Shown here: positions 50,620 through 59,219 of the stretch, piece by piece
How the letters are laid out: each line of letters starts with the position of its first letter
Position numbering within the stretch: the stretch's first letter is position 1
DNA from: an uncultured Pelagibacteraceae bacterium
GTDB lineage: Bacteria > Pseudomonadota > Alphaproteobacteria > Pelagibacterales > Pelagibacteraceae
Direction: 5' to 3'
Assembly: GCA_902629935.1 (NCBI GenBank)
Contig: CACOSU010000001.1
Coordinates: 157,819-221,818, forward strand
DNA length: 64,000 nucleotides
The notes under the pieces: model-generated
What the model saw: the letters and a program-made list of their open reading frames with translations, nothing else
Databases searched by the model: none
What the model was told of the DNA's origin: nothing
Translations under genes and position numbers: made by a program

Positions 50620-52107
50620 TTAATTATGACTTATCCAGATGGTTTTTGTTTGGAGAAATGAATTTAAAGCTTCAGTTCCTTGATCTCTACTTAGTGAACC
50701 AGATTGCTTATAACCTCCAAATGGAGTTTTAATATCTCCTTCGGAAAAAGTATTCACTGACACAGTTCCACAGGGCAAGCTTTTAGCTAAATGAAATGCT
50801 CTATTTATATCTTGAGTAAATACACTTGCATGTAATCCATATTTAGAATTACTAGCAATTTTTAAAGCTTCTTCATCATTTTTAACAGTTAAAACACCAA
50901 GCACTGGTCCAAATATTTCTTCTTGAGCAATGGTCATATTTTCTTTTAATCCATCGAATAAAGTTGGCTTTGCATAAAAACCTTTTTGCTTACTATCTGA
51001 AACTCCTCCAGATAAAAGTTTTGCCCCTTCATCTATTCCTGATTGAATATATCCATCAACAGTTTGTAAATGTCCTTTTGAAATCATAGATCCCATGTTA
51101 GATTTTAGATCTAATGGATCTCCTACTTTTAATTTTTTAACTTTTTTAATAATTTTATCTAAAAATTCATCTTTAACTTTTTTATGAACTATCTGTCTCA
51201 TATTTGCTGAACAGTTCTGTCCACCGTTCCAAAATGCAGAATTCATAGCATTATCTATTAAATCATCAGTAATTTTAGCATCCTCTAAAACTATAAATGG
51301 ACTTTTTCCTCCCATCTCTAATGCAACAGGTTTTAAATTACTTTCACTGGCGTATTTTAAAAAATAACCACCTACTTCAGTTGAACCTGTAAACGAAACT
51401 GCATCAACATCTTTGTGACGACCTAAAGCTTCACCAACATCACCATAACCTGGAAGTACATTTAAAACTCCATCTGGTATCCCAGCTTCTTTTCCAATTT
51501 GAGCAACTCTAATTGCTGTAAGAGGCGTGTCCTCTGCTGGTTTAATTATTACCGAACAACCAGCTGCAAGAGCTGGAGCCATTTTCCAAACTGCCATCAT
51601 TAGAGGAAAGTTCCAAGGAACAATTCCAGCAACAACACCAATTGGTTCTTTAACAATTAAACTAGTAATTGATGGTTCTGTTGGACCAACTTTTCCAAAT
51701 ACTTTATCAATTAATTCTCCATACCACTGAAAGTGCATTGGGGCATCATTTGCAACTTCATTAATACAATCCGTGATAAGTTTACCTGTATCAACACTTT
51801 CTAAAACTGAATTATCATCACCATGTTTTCTAAGTAATTCAGCAAATTTTAATAAAACTTCTTTTCTATGTTCAGGTGAGCTTTTAGACCAAACTCCACT
51901 ATTAAAAGCTTTTCTTGAAACTTTAACTGCTAAGTTAACATCTTTATGATTACATTTTGCAACAGCGCAAAGTTTTTTACCAGTTGCGGGATTTATTGTC
52001 TCAAATTTTTTACCATCAATAGCATTTACATATTTGCCATTGATAAATGCTCTTCCTTCAAATTTAAGTTTACTGGCTATTAATTTATATTTGTTACCTG
52101 AACTCAT
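50620..52107 (-). CDS. NAD(P)-dependent aldehyde dehydrogenase
   Basis: 495 residues from ATG at 52107, which has a good AGGA site. The upstream in-frame ATG at 52146 begins at the edge of the shared palindrome and adds 13 non-family residues, so I reject it. Core motifs are GIVPWNFPLMMAVWKMAPALAAGCSVIIKPAEDTP, FTGSTEVGGYF, LEMGGKSPFIVLEDA (Glu base), FWNGGQNCSANMR (catalytic Cys) and EEIFGPVLGVL. It is close to betaine-aldehyde and gamma-aminobutyraldehyde-type dehydrogenases. First gene of a minus-strand unit with the epoxide hydrolase and LDH2-type genes. Confidence 0.92.
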   Translation of the reverse strand: MSSGNKYKLIASKLKFEGRAFINGKYVNAIDGKKFETINPATGKKLCAVAKCNHKDVNLAVKVSRKAFNSGVWSKSSPEHRKEVLLKFAELLRKHGDDNSVLESVDTGKLITDCINEVANDAPMHFQWYGELIDKVFGKVGPTEPSITSLIVKEPIGVVAGIVPWNFPLMMAVWKMAPALAAGCSVIIKPAEDTPLTAIRVAQIGKEAGIPDGVLNVLPGYGDVGEALGRHKDVDAVSFTGSTEVGGYFLKYASESNLKPVALEMGGKSPFIVLEDAKITDDLIDNAMNSAFWNGGQNCSANMRQIVHKKVKDEFLDKIIKKVKKLKVGDPLDLKSNMGSMISKGHLQTVDGYIQSGIDEGAKLLSGGVSDSKQKGFYAKPTLFDGLKENMTIAQEEIFGPVLGVLTVKNDEEALKIASNSKYGLHASVFTQDINRAFHLAKSLPCGTVSVNTFSEGDIKTPFGGYKQSGSLSRDQGTEALNSFLQTKTIWISHN

Positions 52108-52146
52108 AAAATTTTTCCTATAAATTGTATTTATTTTATTTCTCAA

Positions 52147-52175
52147 TTTAGTCTAAGATACCTTGAGACTAAAAT
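52147..52175. promoter_or_regulatory. Palindromic motif upstream of aldehyde dehydrogenase and TRAP genes
   Basis: TTTAGTCT (52147-52154) and AGACTAAA (52166-52173) form an 8-bp perfect inverted repeat with an 11-base spacer containing ACCTT. A closely similar element stands upstream of the taurine-type aminotransferase at 59153-59182. It lies 40-68 bases before the aldehyde dehydrogenase ATG and about 157 before dctP, so it could control either or both. Candidate operator; the protein is unknown. Confidence 0.55.
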
Positions 52176-52331
52176 AAATATATTAACTATCAAATTATTA
52201 ACACAACTTTTAATTGCAAATCCCATTTTGATTAGAGAAGTTTTTTTTTGTGTGTACTTGCATTAGAAACTTAATTAGGCTTTAATTAACTTAAATCGAT
52301 ACTTTAAAATAACTAAGAGGAGAGAAATAAA

Positions 52332-53372
52332 ATGTTTATTAAAACAATTAGCAAGACACTTATTAAAGTGGTTGCAATTATTTTCTTTGCACAAGCTGCT
52401 TATGCAGAAATAACTCTTAAGCTTGGAACTACTGGTAGATTGGGTATGCCAATTGGTGACGCAATAGATCAGGCGTTGATACCAGCTATGGAGAAAGCAT
52501 CTGGAGGTAAAATGAAAATTGAACCTCACTATCAAAGAAGCTTATGTGCAGAGCAAAAATGTGGTGAACAAGCCAATCAAGGACTTATAGCTTTGTGGAC
52601 TAGTTCTACAGCAAACTATGGTAACTTTGGTCCTGAATTAGCAATCTTTGATTTGCCTTTTATTTTCAAATCACTAGAGGATGCTAAAAGAATATCTGAT
52701 GAATGGTTGGCTGAGAGACAGTGTAAACTAGCTCTTGAGAATGCTGGCCACATTTGCCTTTCTGTATATTCAAGTGGAGGATTTAGACAGCTTGGAAATG
52801 CAACTAAACCTGTTCATGAACCAGATGATATGAAAGGACTTAAGTGGAGAACTACTAAAAGTCCAGTTGAGTTCATGCTAGTTAAAAATTGGGGCGCAAC
52901 ACCAACACCTTATGACTGGAGTCAATTATATCAAGGTCTTCAATCAGGTGTTGTTGAAGGTCAGTATGTTGCTAGTCCATGGCAGCATGTAGCAAAACTT
53001 CATGAAGTTGCAAAATATTTCACTGAGATCGGAGGAATGTGGTCAGGAAATATTTTAGCGATGGATGCTAAGCAGTACAATGCATTGTCTGACCAGCAAA
53101 GAAAATGGTTACATGAAGCAGCTGATGCTTATGGAGAAAAAGTAAACGAGTTGGATAACGCTTGGATTAAAAATGGTGAAGATGCAATTAAAGCATCCGC
53201 TAAAGAGTGGTATGTACCAACAGAAGCGGAAATGACTAAGTGGAGAGCAGGTGCAATCGGTGCTTGGTTAGACGCTAAAGGTACTTTTGAACCAGAAGTA
53301 GCTAAAAGAGTACTTCTAGAACAAGGTATGGATGGATTTGTAGCTCAGTTAGAGAAAGCTGGAGCTTTATAA
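52332..53372 (+). CDS. dctP: TRAP transporter substrate-binding protein (DctP type)
   Basis: 346 residues with a signal peptide (MFIKTISKTLIKVVAIIFFAQAAYA, cleavage near 25). The mature TRAP binding protein has ITLKLGTTGRLGMPIGDAIDQALIPAMEK, FDLPFIFKSLEDAKRI and LKWRTTKSPVEF, the last with the family arginine that salt-bridges the carboxylate or sulfonate of the ligand; GVVEGQYVASPW follows. An AGAGGAG ribosome site precedes the ATG. All nine arginines use AGA, unlike the two membrane subunits. A 17-bp hairpin follows the stop. Confidence 0.92.
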   Translation: MFIKTISKTLIKVVAIIFFAQAAYAEITLKLGTTGRLGMPIGDAIDQALIPAMEKASGGKMKIEPHYQRSLCAEQKCGEQANQGLIALWTSSTANYGNFGPELAIFDLPFIFKSLEDAKRISDEWLAERQCKLALENAGHICLSVYSSGGFRQLGNATKPVHEPDDMKGLKWRTTKSPVEFMLVKNWGATPTPYDWSQLYQGLQSGVVEGQYVASPWQHVAKLHEVAKYFTEIGGMWSGNILAMDAKQYNALSDQQRKWLHEAADAYGEKVNELDNAWIKNGEDAIKASAKEWYVPTEAEMTKWRAGAIGAWLDAKGTFEPEVAKRVLLEQGMDGFVAQLEKAGAL

Positions 53373-53393
53373 ATCTTCAAAGAAAAATATGTG

Positions 53394-53430
53394 AAGACCA
53401 TTTAGTTCTATTTTAGAATTAGATGGTCTT
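53394..53430 (+). other. Long hairpin between TRAP binding-protein and large-subunit genes
   Basis: 53394-53410 pairs with 53414-53430 as an unbroken 17-bp stem (outer AAGACCAT with ATGGTCTT; two G-T wobbles) closing a three-base loop. It lies 21 bases after the dctP stop and 32 before dctM. Only a short T-run follows, so it is likely an mRNA 3'-end stabiliser or partial terminator for dctP. Confidence 0.7.
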
Positions 53431-53462
53431 TACCTAAAACAAATCATAACTTATAAGTATTT

Positions 53463-54746
53463 ATGGAAAGTATTATATTACTTGTAGTACTGCTTTTTCT
53501 AATTTTATTAGGAGCACCAATCGGCTTTATATTAATACTGATTCCATTTGTTTATATTCTTCTAACAGACGCTGTACCTCTTGTTTTAATTCCTAGTCAA
53601 ATGTTTACAGCTATTGACTCAGTTCCATTAACTGCAATTGCATTCTTTATGTTGACAGGTGAATTAATGACAAGTGCTACGATAACTGATCGGTTAGTGG
53701 CTTTGAGTAGAGCATTAATTGGACGTATAAGAGGAGGGTTAGCCCAAGTTAATGTTTTGGTAAGTATGTTTTTTGCTGGCATGAATGGATCTGTCGTAGC
53801 AGATACAGCTACAGTTGGAGCATTAGTTCTACCAGCAATGAAGAAAGCAGGTTATCCCGCTGCATTTTCAGCTGCTGTTACAGGAGTAAGTTCCACTATA
53901 GGAGGGATTATTCCTCCTAGCATCATGATGATTGTACTTGCTAATGCAACTGAGATTTCGATTGCAGCATTATTTGCAGCTGGAATTATACCAGGGATTT
54001 TGATTGGTGTTGTGATAATGGTAATCAACCATTACTTTGCAGTTAAATATAACTTCGAGCGTAGCGATGAACCATTCTCAGTACGTCGAGCTGGTAAAGA
54101 ATTATATCGTTCTTCATTTGCTCTTTTAATACCTTTAGTTTTAGTGGGTTCAGTGATGGGAGGTGTCGCATCTGTTGTTGAAGCAGGAGCCATCACTGCT
54201 TTGGTTGCATTGTTTACAGGTGTATTTGTTTATCGAACTATCAAATGGAAAGATTGTACAGGAGCTTTTCGACGAGCATTCCGTAATTCAGCAATGGTTT
54301 TTATTATAATAGCTGCTTCAGGACCTTTTAGTTGGTTACTTACTTCTCTTGGAGCAATTGGTGATCTTGAAGCTTGGCTTTTAGGCTTAGCGGATTCTCC
54401 TATATTATTTATTTTAGCTTTAATATTATTCATTTTTCTTCTTGGAACTGTAATGGACTCAGCAGTGAACATTATCATTGTTGGTCCAGTGCTTGTAAAT
54501 GTTATGTCTCAAGCAGGCTTTCCTGAGGTGCAAGCAGCTATGGTTGTAATAGTTGGCTTCTTAATAGGATCAGTCACGCCACCTGTTGGTGTTGCATACT
54601 TTACCTCTGCAACAATAGCGCAAGTGCGTCTTGAAAAGGTTGCTATTGCGTTAATTCCTTATTTGATTGGATTGTTTTTACTTTTATTTTTTATTCTTAT
54701 TGTCCCAGAATTAACAATGTTTCTTCCAAACTTATTGAGTAATTAA
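53463..54746 (+). CDS. dctM: TRAP transporter large permease subunit (DctM type)
   Basis: 427 residues, about 11-12 membrane helices. Signature stretches are FFMLTGELMTSATITDRLVALSRALIGRIRGGLAQVNVLVSMFFAGMNGSVVADTATVG, GVSSTIGGIIPPSIMMIVLAN and GFLIGSVTPPVGVAYFTSATI. It couples sodium to solute entry. By eye, 11 of 13 arginine codons are CGN, whereas neighbouring genes use AGA almost only. The gene order here is P-M-Q, with the small subunit last. Confidence 0.93.
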   Translation: MESIILLVVLLFLILLGAPIGFILILIPFVYILLTDAVPLVLIPSQMFTAIDSVPLTAIAFFMLTGELMTSATITDRLVALSRALIGRIRGGLAQVNVLVSMFFAGMNGSVVADTATVGALVLPAMKKAGYPAAFSAAVTGVSSTIGGIIPPSIMMIVLANATEISIAALFAAGIIPGILIGVVIMVINHYFAVKYNFERSDEPFSVRRAGKELYRSSFALLIPLVLVGSVMGGVASVVEAGAITALVALFTGVFVYRTIKWKDCTGAFRRAFRNSAMVFIIIAASGPFSWLLTSLGAIGDLEAWLLGLADSPILFILALILFIFLLGTVMDSAVNIIIVGPVLVNVMSQAGFPEVQAAMVVIVGFLIGSVTPPVGVAYFTSATIAQVRLEKVAIALIPYLIGLFLLLFFILIVPELTMFLPNLLSN

Positions 54747-55255
54747 TGATAAAATTTTTAAACAGTATTGATCGTTTTATTCATCGTGCGTTGGAAGCTA
54801 TGTGCTCACTCTTGTTGGCTGCTATGGTTGGTTTCACACTTTACAATGTTACAATGCGATATGTTTTCAATAACCCTCCTGTTTGGGGAGATTTGCTAAC
54901 AGTATTAAGTAATATTTGGTTGATGTTTATAGCACTTTCTTTAACAGCAAGAGACAATGAACATGTGGCATTAAATTTAATTTATGAAAAGTTACCAGAG
55001 CGACTTTCATTATACATACGCCAATTCTGGAAAATTATGATTATGATAATTGGTGTAGTCTTAATAATTTATGGAATTGAACTTGTAGAGGGTATGCGAG
55101 GGAAGTATTGGGAAATGTGGTATTTAGAAATTAGTATGCAAGGTATTGAGTTTAAACCGAATTATATGCCCAAAAAATATGCAGTTGCTATCCTACCGTT
55201 AGCTGGATTTTTGACTACTATTGGTGCCGCCATTGGTTTTATAAAAAAGGTCTAA
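54746..55255 (+). CDS. dctQ: TRAP transporter small permease subunit (DctQ type)
   Basis: 169 residues, four membrane helices: EAMCSLLLAAMVGFTLYNVTMRYVFNNPPVWGDLLTVLSNIWLMFIALSLTARDNEHVAL is the DctQ pattern. It overlaps the dctM stop by one base. Six of seven arginine codons are CGN, like dctM and unlike dctP. Its 3' end is 21 bases from the convergent TauC-like gene. Confidence 0.9.
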   Translation: MIKFLNSIDRFIHRALEAMCSLLLAAMVGFTLYNVTMRYVFNNPPVWGDLLTVLSNIWLMFIALSLTARDNEHVALNLIYEKLPERLSLYIRQFWKIMIMIIGVVLIIYGIELVEGMRGKYWEMWYLEISMQGIEFKPNYMPKKYAVAILPLAGFLTTIGAAIGFIKKV

Positions 55256-55276
55256 TTCTTCAAATAACTTTTCTTC

Positions 55277-57202
55277 TTAACCTTTACCTCTCCAAGGAAT
55301 AGTCTTATCTATTATTTTTCTCAAAGATATATCAAATAAAAGACCCAGCAGACCCATTATGAAAATTGTTATCCAAATAACTTCATACTGAAAGTATTTT
55401 TTTGCAACATTTTCAACAAAGCCAATACCAGTTGTACCTGCTAGAAACTCTGCAGCAACAAGTGTTCCCCAGCACATACCAACAGCAACTCTAATTCCTG
55501 TAAGAATTTCAGGAAGTGAATTAGGGAAAATCACATATCTTAAAATTTGTTTTTTTGTAGCTCCTAACGAATGTGCAGCATGTATTTTTGAAAGCTGTGT
55601 TCCTGATGCTCCAGCTCTTGCAGAAATAATCATAATTGAAAGTGAGACCATGAATAATAAAAATATTTTACCCGTATTATCTATTCCAAGAACTGAAATA
55701 ATCAATGGCGCCCAAGCTAACGGTGGAACGGGTCTGTATAATTCGATTAAAGGATCAAAGAAGCCTTTAGCAAATCGATTTAGACCCATAAACAATCCTA
55801 ATGGCACTCCAATAAGAATTCCAAAAACTAAACCTAAAAATACCCTTAAGAAAGAGTCCCATATGTGTCCATATGGAACAGGCACTTTAAATAATTTAAA
55901 GTCACCAGTAACAACTTTTAAAACGTTACTTTTAAAGTTTTCTTTTACAATTCCATCTTTTGTATGCACTGGATATTCACCAGGCAACATATCTGCTATC
56001 CAATCAGGTAAAATAAATCCGATCATTTTACTTACATCAACCATCTCAATCCATAAAAGAGGAATATTTTTGTATCCAACACTTGGTTTAGACATCAATA
56101 CAAACTTATTAAATGTGTCTGATGGTTTAGGTAACCATCTACCTGAACCTTGTTCAGAACATGTTGGTCCACTTGCAACAATTGTTCCTGCTGGAAATAG
56201 AAGTGTATCAATTAATCTTAATCCACCTTGCTCTTTATTTTGTAATTCGTCAAACTCTATTATTGCTGCTTGCATTTCATTTAATGCATTAGGAGGATAG
56301 ATGCTTGCAAACTCTATTCTTCTTGCAATTTTAACAATATTTTTTGCATAGTCAGATGCTATTTCTTCACTATCATCTAATCCTTTTCTGTAAGCTTTAA
56401 TATCATCTTTAAGTTGTTTGATTGCGCTTTTGAACTGTGGGTTATGGTTTTTTAATTTAAAAAATTTGTCGTCAATTTTTTTTAGTTCCGCTGCAGCTGC
56501 ATGAAATTTTAAACCTTTATTTGTTTGAGGTTCAGTTGGTATTTCAATGGTATTTTCAATTGTACCGGTTCCAGAGTCTATAGTTGTAATTCCCCAGCCA
56601 CCTTGTTCATCAATAAGTTTCTGTCTCTCAGTTTTTTGTGTATCTGTTTCAAATGGATAATCTTTCTTTTGGAAATTGAAACTTAGAAGTTTTATTTCTT
56701 CTGTCATTTCCTTAAGTTTAATTTTAGTATCCATTTCCATTAGTTTTTCATTTGTTAAAAATGGAATTAATTTAGAAGTTCTATCAATATAACTTACAAG
56801 GATTGTTTTTTGTTGATCATTCAGATCTGGAGATGCTTTTATTTCATTAGCAATTTTTAATAGATTTTTATTTTCAATTTTAATAATCGATGTACTTTTG
56901 AATTCCCTTTCTTCAATAGGGAACTGATATTTTAGACCTAATAACGACTCATTAATTTTAGCAACTTGACACAATTCATTCGCGGACTTTGGATAAAATC
57001 CTTTTGCGATGTCCCACGAATAATAAAGCCACAACATCAGAATTGCACTAGTTCCAACTATTACCCAGTGTGTTCCACCTTTTGCTCTTTCTGGATTACC
57101 AAAAACTGCATCAACTTTTTCAGTTCTAATTAATCTTCTTCCATAAAGAATACATCCTATTACAGCTACAAATATTAAGATGGTTATAAATTGGGTTAAC
57201 AT
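55277..57202 (-). CDS. tauC: Taurine-type ABC transporter permease with very long N-terminal region
   Basis: 641 residues. The permease domain fills about residues 425-641: WDSFLRVFLGLVFGILIGVPLGLFMGL, DPLIELYRPVPPLAWAPLIISVLGI, and the EAA loop HSLGATKKQILRYVIFPNSLPEILTG. Typical TauC/SsuC proteins are about 250-280 residues. The extra 420 residues have two membrane segments near the start (about 3-22 and 47-67). They are followed by a long, mostly helical, probably periplasmic part with coiled-coil character (AAAELKKIDDKFFKLK, SAIKQLKDDIKAYRKGLDD). It might contact the binding protein. Confidence 0.85.
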   Translation of the reverse strand: MLTQFITILIFVAVIGCILYGRRLIRTEKVDAVFGNPERAKGGTHWVIVGTSAILMLWLYYSWDIAKGFYPKSANELCQVAKINESLLGLKYQFPIEEREFKSTSIIKIENKNLLKIANEIKASPDLNDQQKTILVSYIDRTSKLIPFLTNEKLMEMDTKIKLKEMTEEIKLLSFNFQKKDYPFETDTQKTERQKLIDEQGGWGITTIDSGTGTIENTIEIPTEPQTNKGLKFHAAAAELKKIDDKFFKLKNHNPQFKSAIKQLKDDIKAYRKGLDDSEEIASDYAKNIVKIARRIEFASIYPPNALNEMQAAIIEFDELQNKEQGGLRLIDTLLFPAGTIVASGPTCSEQGSGRWLPKPSDTFNKFVLMSKPSVGYKNIPLLWIEMVDVSKMIGFILPDWIADMLPGEYPVHTKDGIVKENFKSNVLKVVTGDFKLFKVPVPYGHIWDSFLRVFLGLVFGILIGVPLGLFMGLNRFAKGFFDPLIELYRPVPPLAWAPLIISVLGIDNTGKIFLLFMVSLSIMIISARAGASGTQLSKIHAAHSLGATKKQILRYVIFPNSLPEILTGIRVAVGMCWGTLVAAEFLAGTTGIGFVENVAKKYFQYEVIWITIFIMGLLGLLFDISLRKIIDKTIPWRGKG

Positions 57203-58000
57203 TTAATTTTCTTTCCCCATAATTTCCTCTTCCATATTCCAAATCATTGATAAGATTTCTTCTCTTGTAGAAGAGAATTCTTTATTCTTTTTTATTTCTC
57301 TTAAGTCTTGTGTAAGACCCATTTCTGCAAATGGAAGATTATACTCTTTATGTATCCTGCCTGGTCTTGGTGCCATTACATATAATCTTTCTCCAAGCAA
57401 CAATGCTTCTTCAACAGAGTGTGTAATTAAGATAATTGTTTTTCCTGTCTCTTTCCAAATTTTTAAAACTAATGACTGCATTTTTTCTCTTGTTAATGCA
57501 TCTAATGCACCTAATGGCTCATCCATCAAAATTAAGTCAGGATCATTGATTAGACATCTTGCAAGGGCAACTCTTTGCTGCATACCACCAGATAATTGAT
57601 ATGTAGGTGTATTACCAAAACCTTTAAGCCCAACGATATCCAACCATTCATCAACTTTTTTTGCTGTAACTTCAGGATCTTCTTTTTTCATTCTAAGTCC
57701 GAAGTTTACATTTTCAGCGACTGTCAACCATTCAAACAAAGCACCTTGTTGAAATACCATGCCTCTTTCAACGCCAGGTCCATCAATTTCATTATTATTT
57801 AGAGTAATCTTTCCTGATGTCGGTCTTAAAAATCCAGCAGTAATATTAAGTAAAGTTGTTTTTCCACAGCCAGAGGGACCAAGAACTGTAAGCAATTCAC
57901 CTTTTTTAAGAGTAAAACTTACGTCTTTTAATGCATGAACGGTTTCCCCTTTTGGAGTTTTAAAAATCATATTTAAATTTTGAGAAACTAGATCGCTCAT
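57203..58000 (-). CDS. tauB: Taurine-type ABC transporter ATP-binding protein
   Basis: 265 residues. Walker A is GPSGCGKTT (41-49), the Q-loop is MVFQQGALFEWLTVAENVNFGL, the signature is LSGGMQQRVALARCL, Walker B is LILMDEPLGALDALTREKMQ, and the switch is ITHSVEEALLLGERLYVM. This is the TauB/SsuB/NrtD type used for sulfonate and nitrate. It abuts the permease gene with no intervening base. A terminator-like hairpin separates it from tauA upstream. Confidence 0.9.
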   Translation of the reverse strand: MSDLVSQNLNMIFKTPKGETVHALKDVSFTLKKGELLTVLGPSGCGKTTLLNITAGFLRPTSGKITLNNNEIDGPGVERGMVFQQGALFEWLTVAENVNFGLRMKKEDPEVTAKKVDEWLDIVGLKGFGNTPTYQLSGGMQQRVALARCLINDPDLILMDEPLGALDALTREKMQSLVLKIWKETGKTIILITHSVEEALLLGERLYVMAPRPGRIHKEYNLPFAEMGLTQDLREIKKNKEFSSTREEILSMIWNMEEEIMGKEN

Positions 58001-58025
58001 AAATTCTTTATATTAGAAATTTTGT

Positions 58026-58064
58026 AAAAAAAATAGGCACCAATTATAAAATTAGTGCCTATTT
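58026..58064 (-). terminator. Intrinsic terminator/attenuator between tauA and tauB
   Basis: On the minus strand a 10-bp perfect stem (58031-58040 with 58055-58064; AAATAGGCAC on the plus strand) plus three more pairs beyond one mismatch closes a six-base loop. It runs into a T-tract of eight (plus-strand A at 58026-58033). This is the clearest intrinsic terminator in the window. Since tauB and tauC follow with no obvious promoter in the 25 bases left, read-through probably supplies them at a lower level. Confidence 0.8.
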
Positions 58065-58084
58065 AAAATTTTAAACCCTTAAAA

Positions 58085-59026
58085 TTATAAAGGTAAGAAA
58101 CTTGTATCTACGTTTCCACCTGGAGTCCCCATTCCTTTTAAGAATGCATCTAGGTTTCCACTTGTCATAGATTGTTTTGTTTCTTCTGGAGTTAAGAATT
58201 TAAATCCACTCAAAGTATCTTTCATATCTGAAACTTTCATTTCTGAAGCTTTAGACATTGCGTTCAAGTCAGCTTTACCAGCTTTGTATCTAGCATTAGC
58301 TTCATGAGTAACTTCGATGAAAGTTCTTAACATACCTGGATTTTCTTTCATGAATTTATCTGTAACAGATGTAATATCTATACCTAAGATACCAGCTGCT
58401 CTAGCTTCATCTACAGTTAAAAGTCTTGATCCAACTGCAGTTGCTGCTTTGATAGAATTACCACCAAATAAACATGCCATTACAACATCGCCACTTACTA
58501 ATGCAGCAGCACCTTCTTCAGGGTCCATTTGAATAATGTCCATTTTACCTCTGTCAGCACCAACAACTTTCATACTTTCATCAAAAACGTATTCAGCCAT
58601 TGTTCCTAATGGTACAGCAACTTTTTTACCTTCCAATTCAGTAGCGTTTGCTTTTGTAATTCCAGAAGCGTTAGATGTTACACATGTAGTTCCACCCATT
58701 CCGTATTCCATAGCAATATCAACTAATTTGATAGGTGCATTAGATTTTACAGCATTGATAAAAGGTACTAATCCTTGTGAGTAAGAAATATCAATATCTC
58801 CTGCTAACATTGCATCAGTCATTGCTCCACCATTAGTGAAATTTGTCCATTTAACTGGAACACCAAGAGCTTTAGCAAAATTCTTTTTCTGCATGTCTTC
58901 TAAATTTGGGCTTGGCCATTCTAGAAAGTATGCAACTCTAACTTCATTTGCAGCTGAATTAGCAACTGAAATTGATAGGTTAAGTGCAAAAATAGATCCT
59001 AGAATAAAACTTAGTATTTTTTTCAT
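58085..59026 (-). CDS. tauA: Taurine-type ABC transporter substrate-binding protein
   Basis: 313 residues with a signal peptide (MKKILSFILGSIFALNLSISVANSAANEV, cleavage near 25). The mature protein has the TauA/SsuA/NitT fold: VRVAYFLEWPSPNLEDMQKKNFAKALGVPVKW, GDIDISYSQGLVPFINAV, LEGKKVAVPLGTMAEYVFDESMKVVGAD. A taurine or related ligand is inferred from the ATPase/permease type and the divergent aminotransferase gene. It is the first gene of the minus-strand tau unit. Confidence 0.88.
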   Translation of the reverse strand: MKKILSFILGSIFALNLSISVANSAANEVRVAYFLEWPSPNLEDMQKKNFAKALGVPVKWTNFTNGGAMTDAMLAGDIDISYSQGLVPFINAVKSNAPIKLVDIAMEYGMGGTTCVTSNASGITKANATELEGKKVAVPLGTMAEYVFDESMKVVGADRGKMDIIQMDPEEGAAALVSGDVVMACLFGGNSIKAATAVGSRLLTVDEARAAGILGIDITSVTDKFMKENPGMLRTFIEVTHEANARYKAGKADLNAMSKASEMKVSDMKDTLSGFKFLTPEETKQSMTSGNLDAFLKGMGTPGGNVDTSFLPL

Positions 59027-59152
59027 TTATTCCCCTATGTTTAATTAATTAAATTCTAGACATTTAAATTCAAATTGACCCTGAAGTAAAACAAAAAAAG
59101 AAACTTATACAATCCTTAGTTGTGTCAATAATGTGATAGTTAATCTATTTAT

Positions 59153-59182
59153 TTTAGTCTAAAGAGACCTTAGAGTTAAAAT
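59153..59182. promoter_or_regulatory. Palindromic motif upstream of taurine-type aminotransferase
   Basis: TTTAGTCTAA (59153-59162) is followed by ACCTT (59167-59171), AGAG, then TTAAAAT (59176-59182). It shares the left half, the central ACCTT and the AAAAT end with the element at 52147-52175, though the right half here is a weaker AGAGTTAAA. It lies 38-67 bases before the aminotransferase ATG in the 193-bp region divergent from tauA. Confidence 0.5.
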
Positions 59183-59219
59183 TATAAAAACAAATTAAAA
59201 AATTTATAGAAAGAAATTT

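Noticed and set aside
52275..52535. ORF on the minus strand within dctP
   Set aside because: Lies opposite dctP, rich in Cys/His/Asn and without any fold pattern; a shadow frame.
55650..56300. 216-codon plus-strand ORF opposite the TauC-like gene
   Set aside because: No family pattern and fully inside a well-supported gene; a shadow despite its length.
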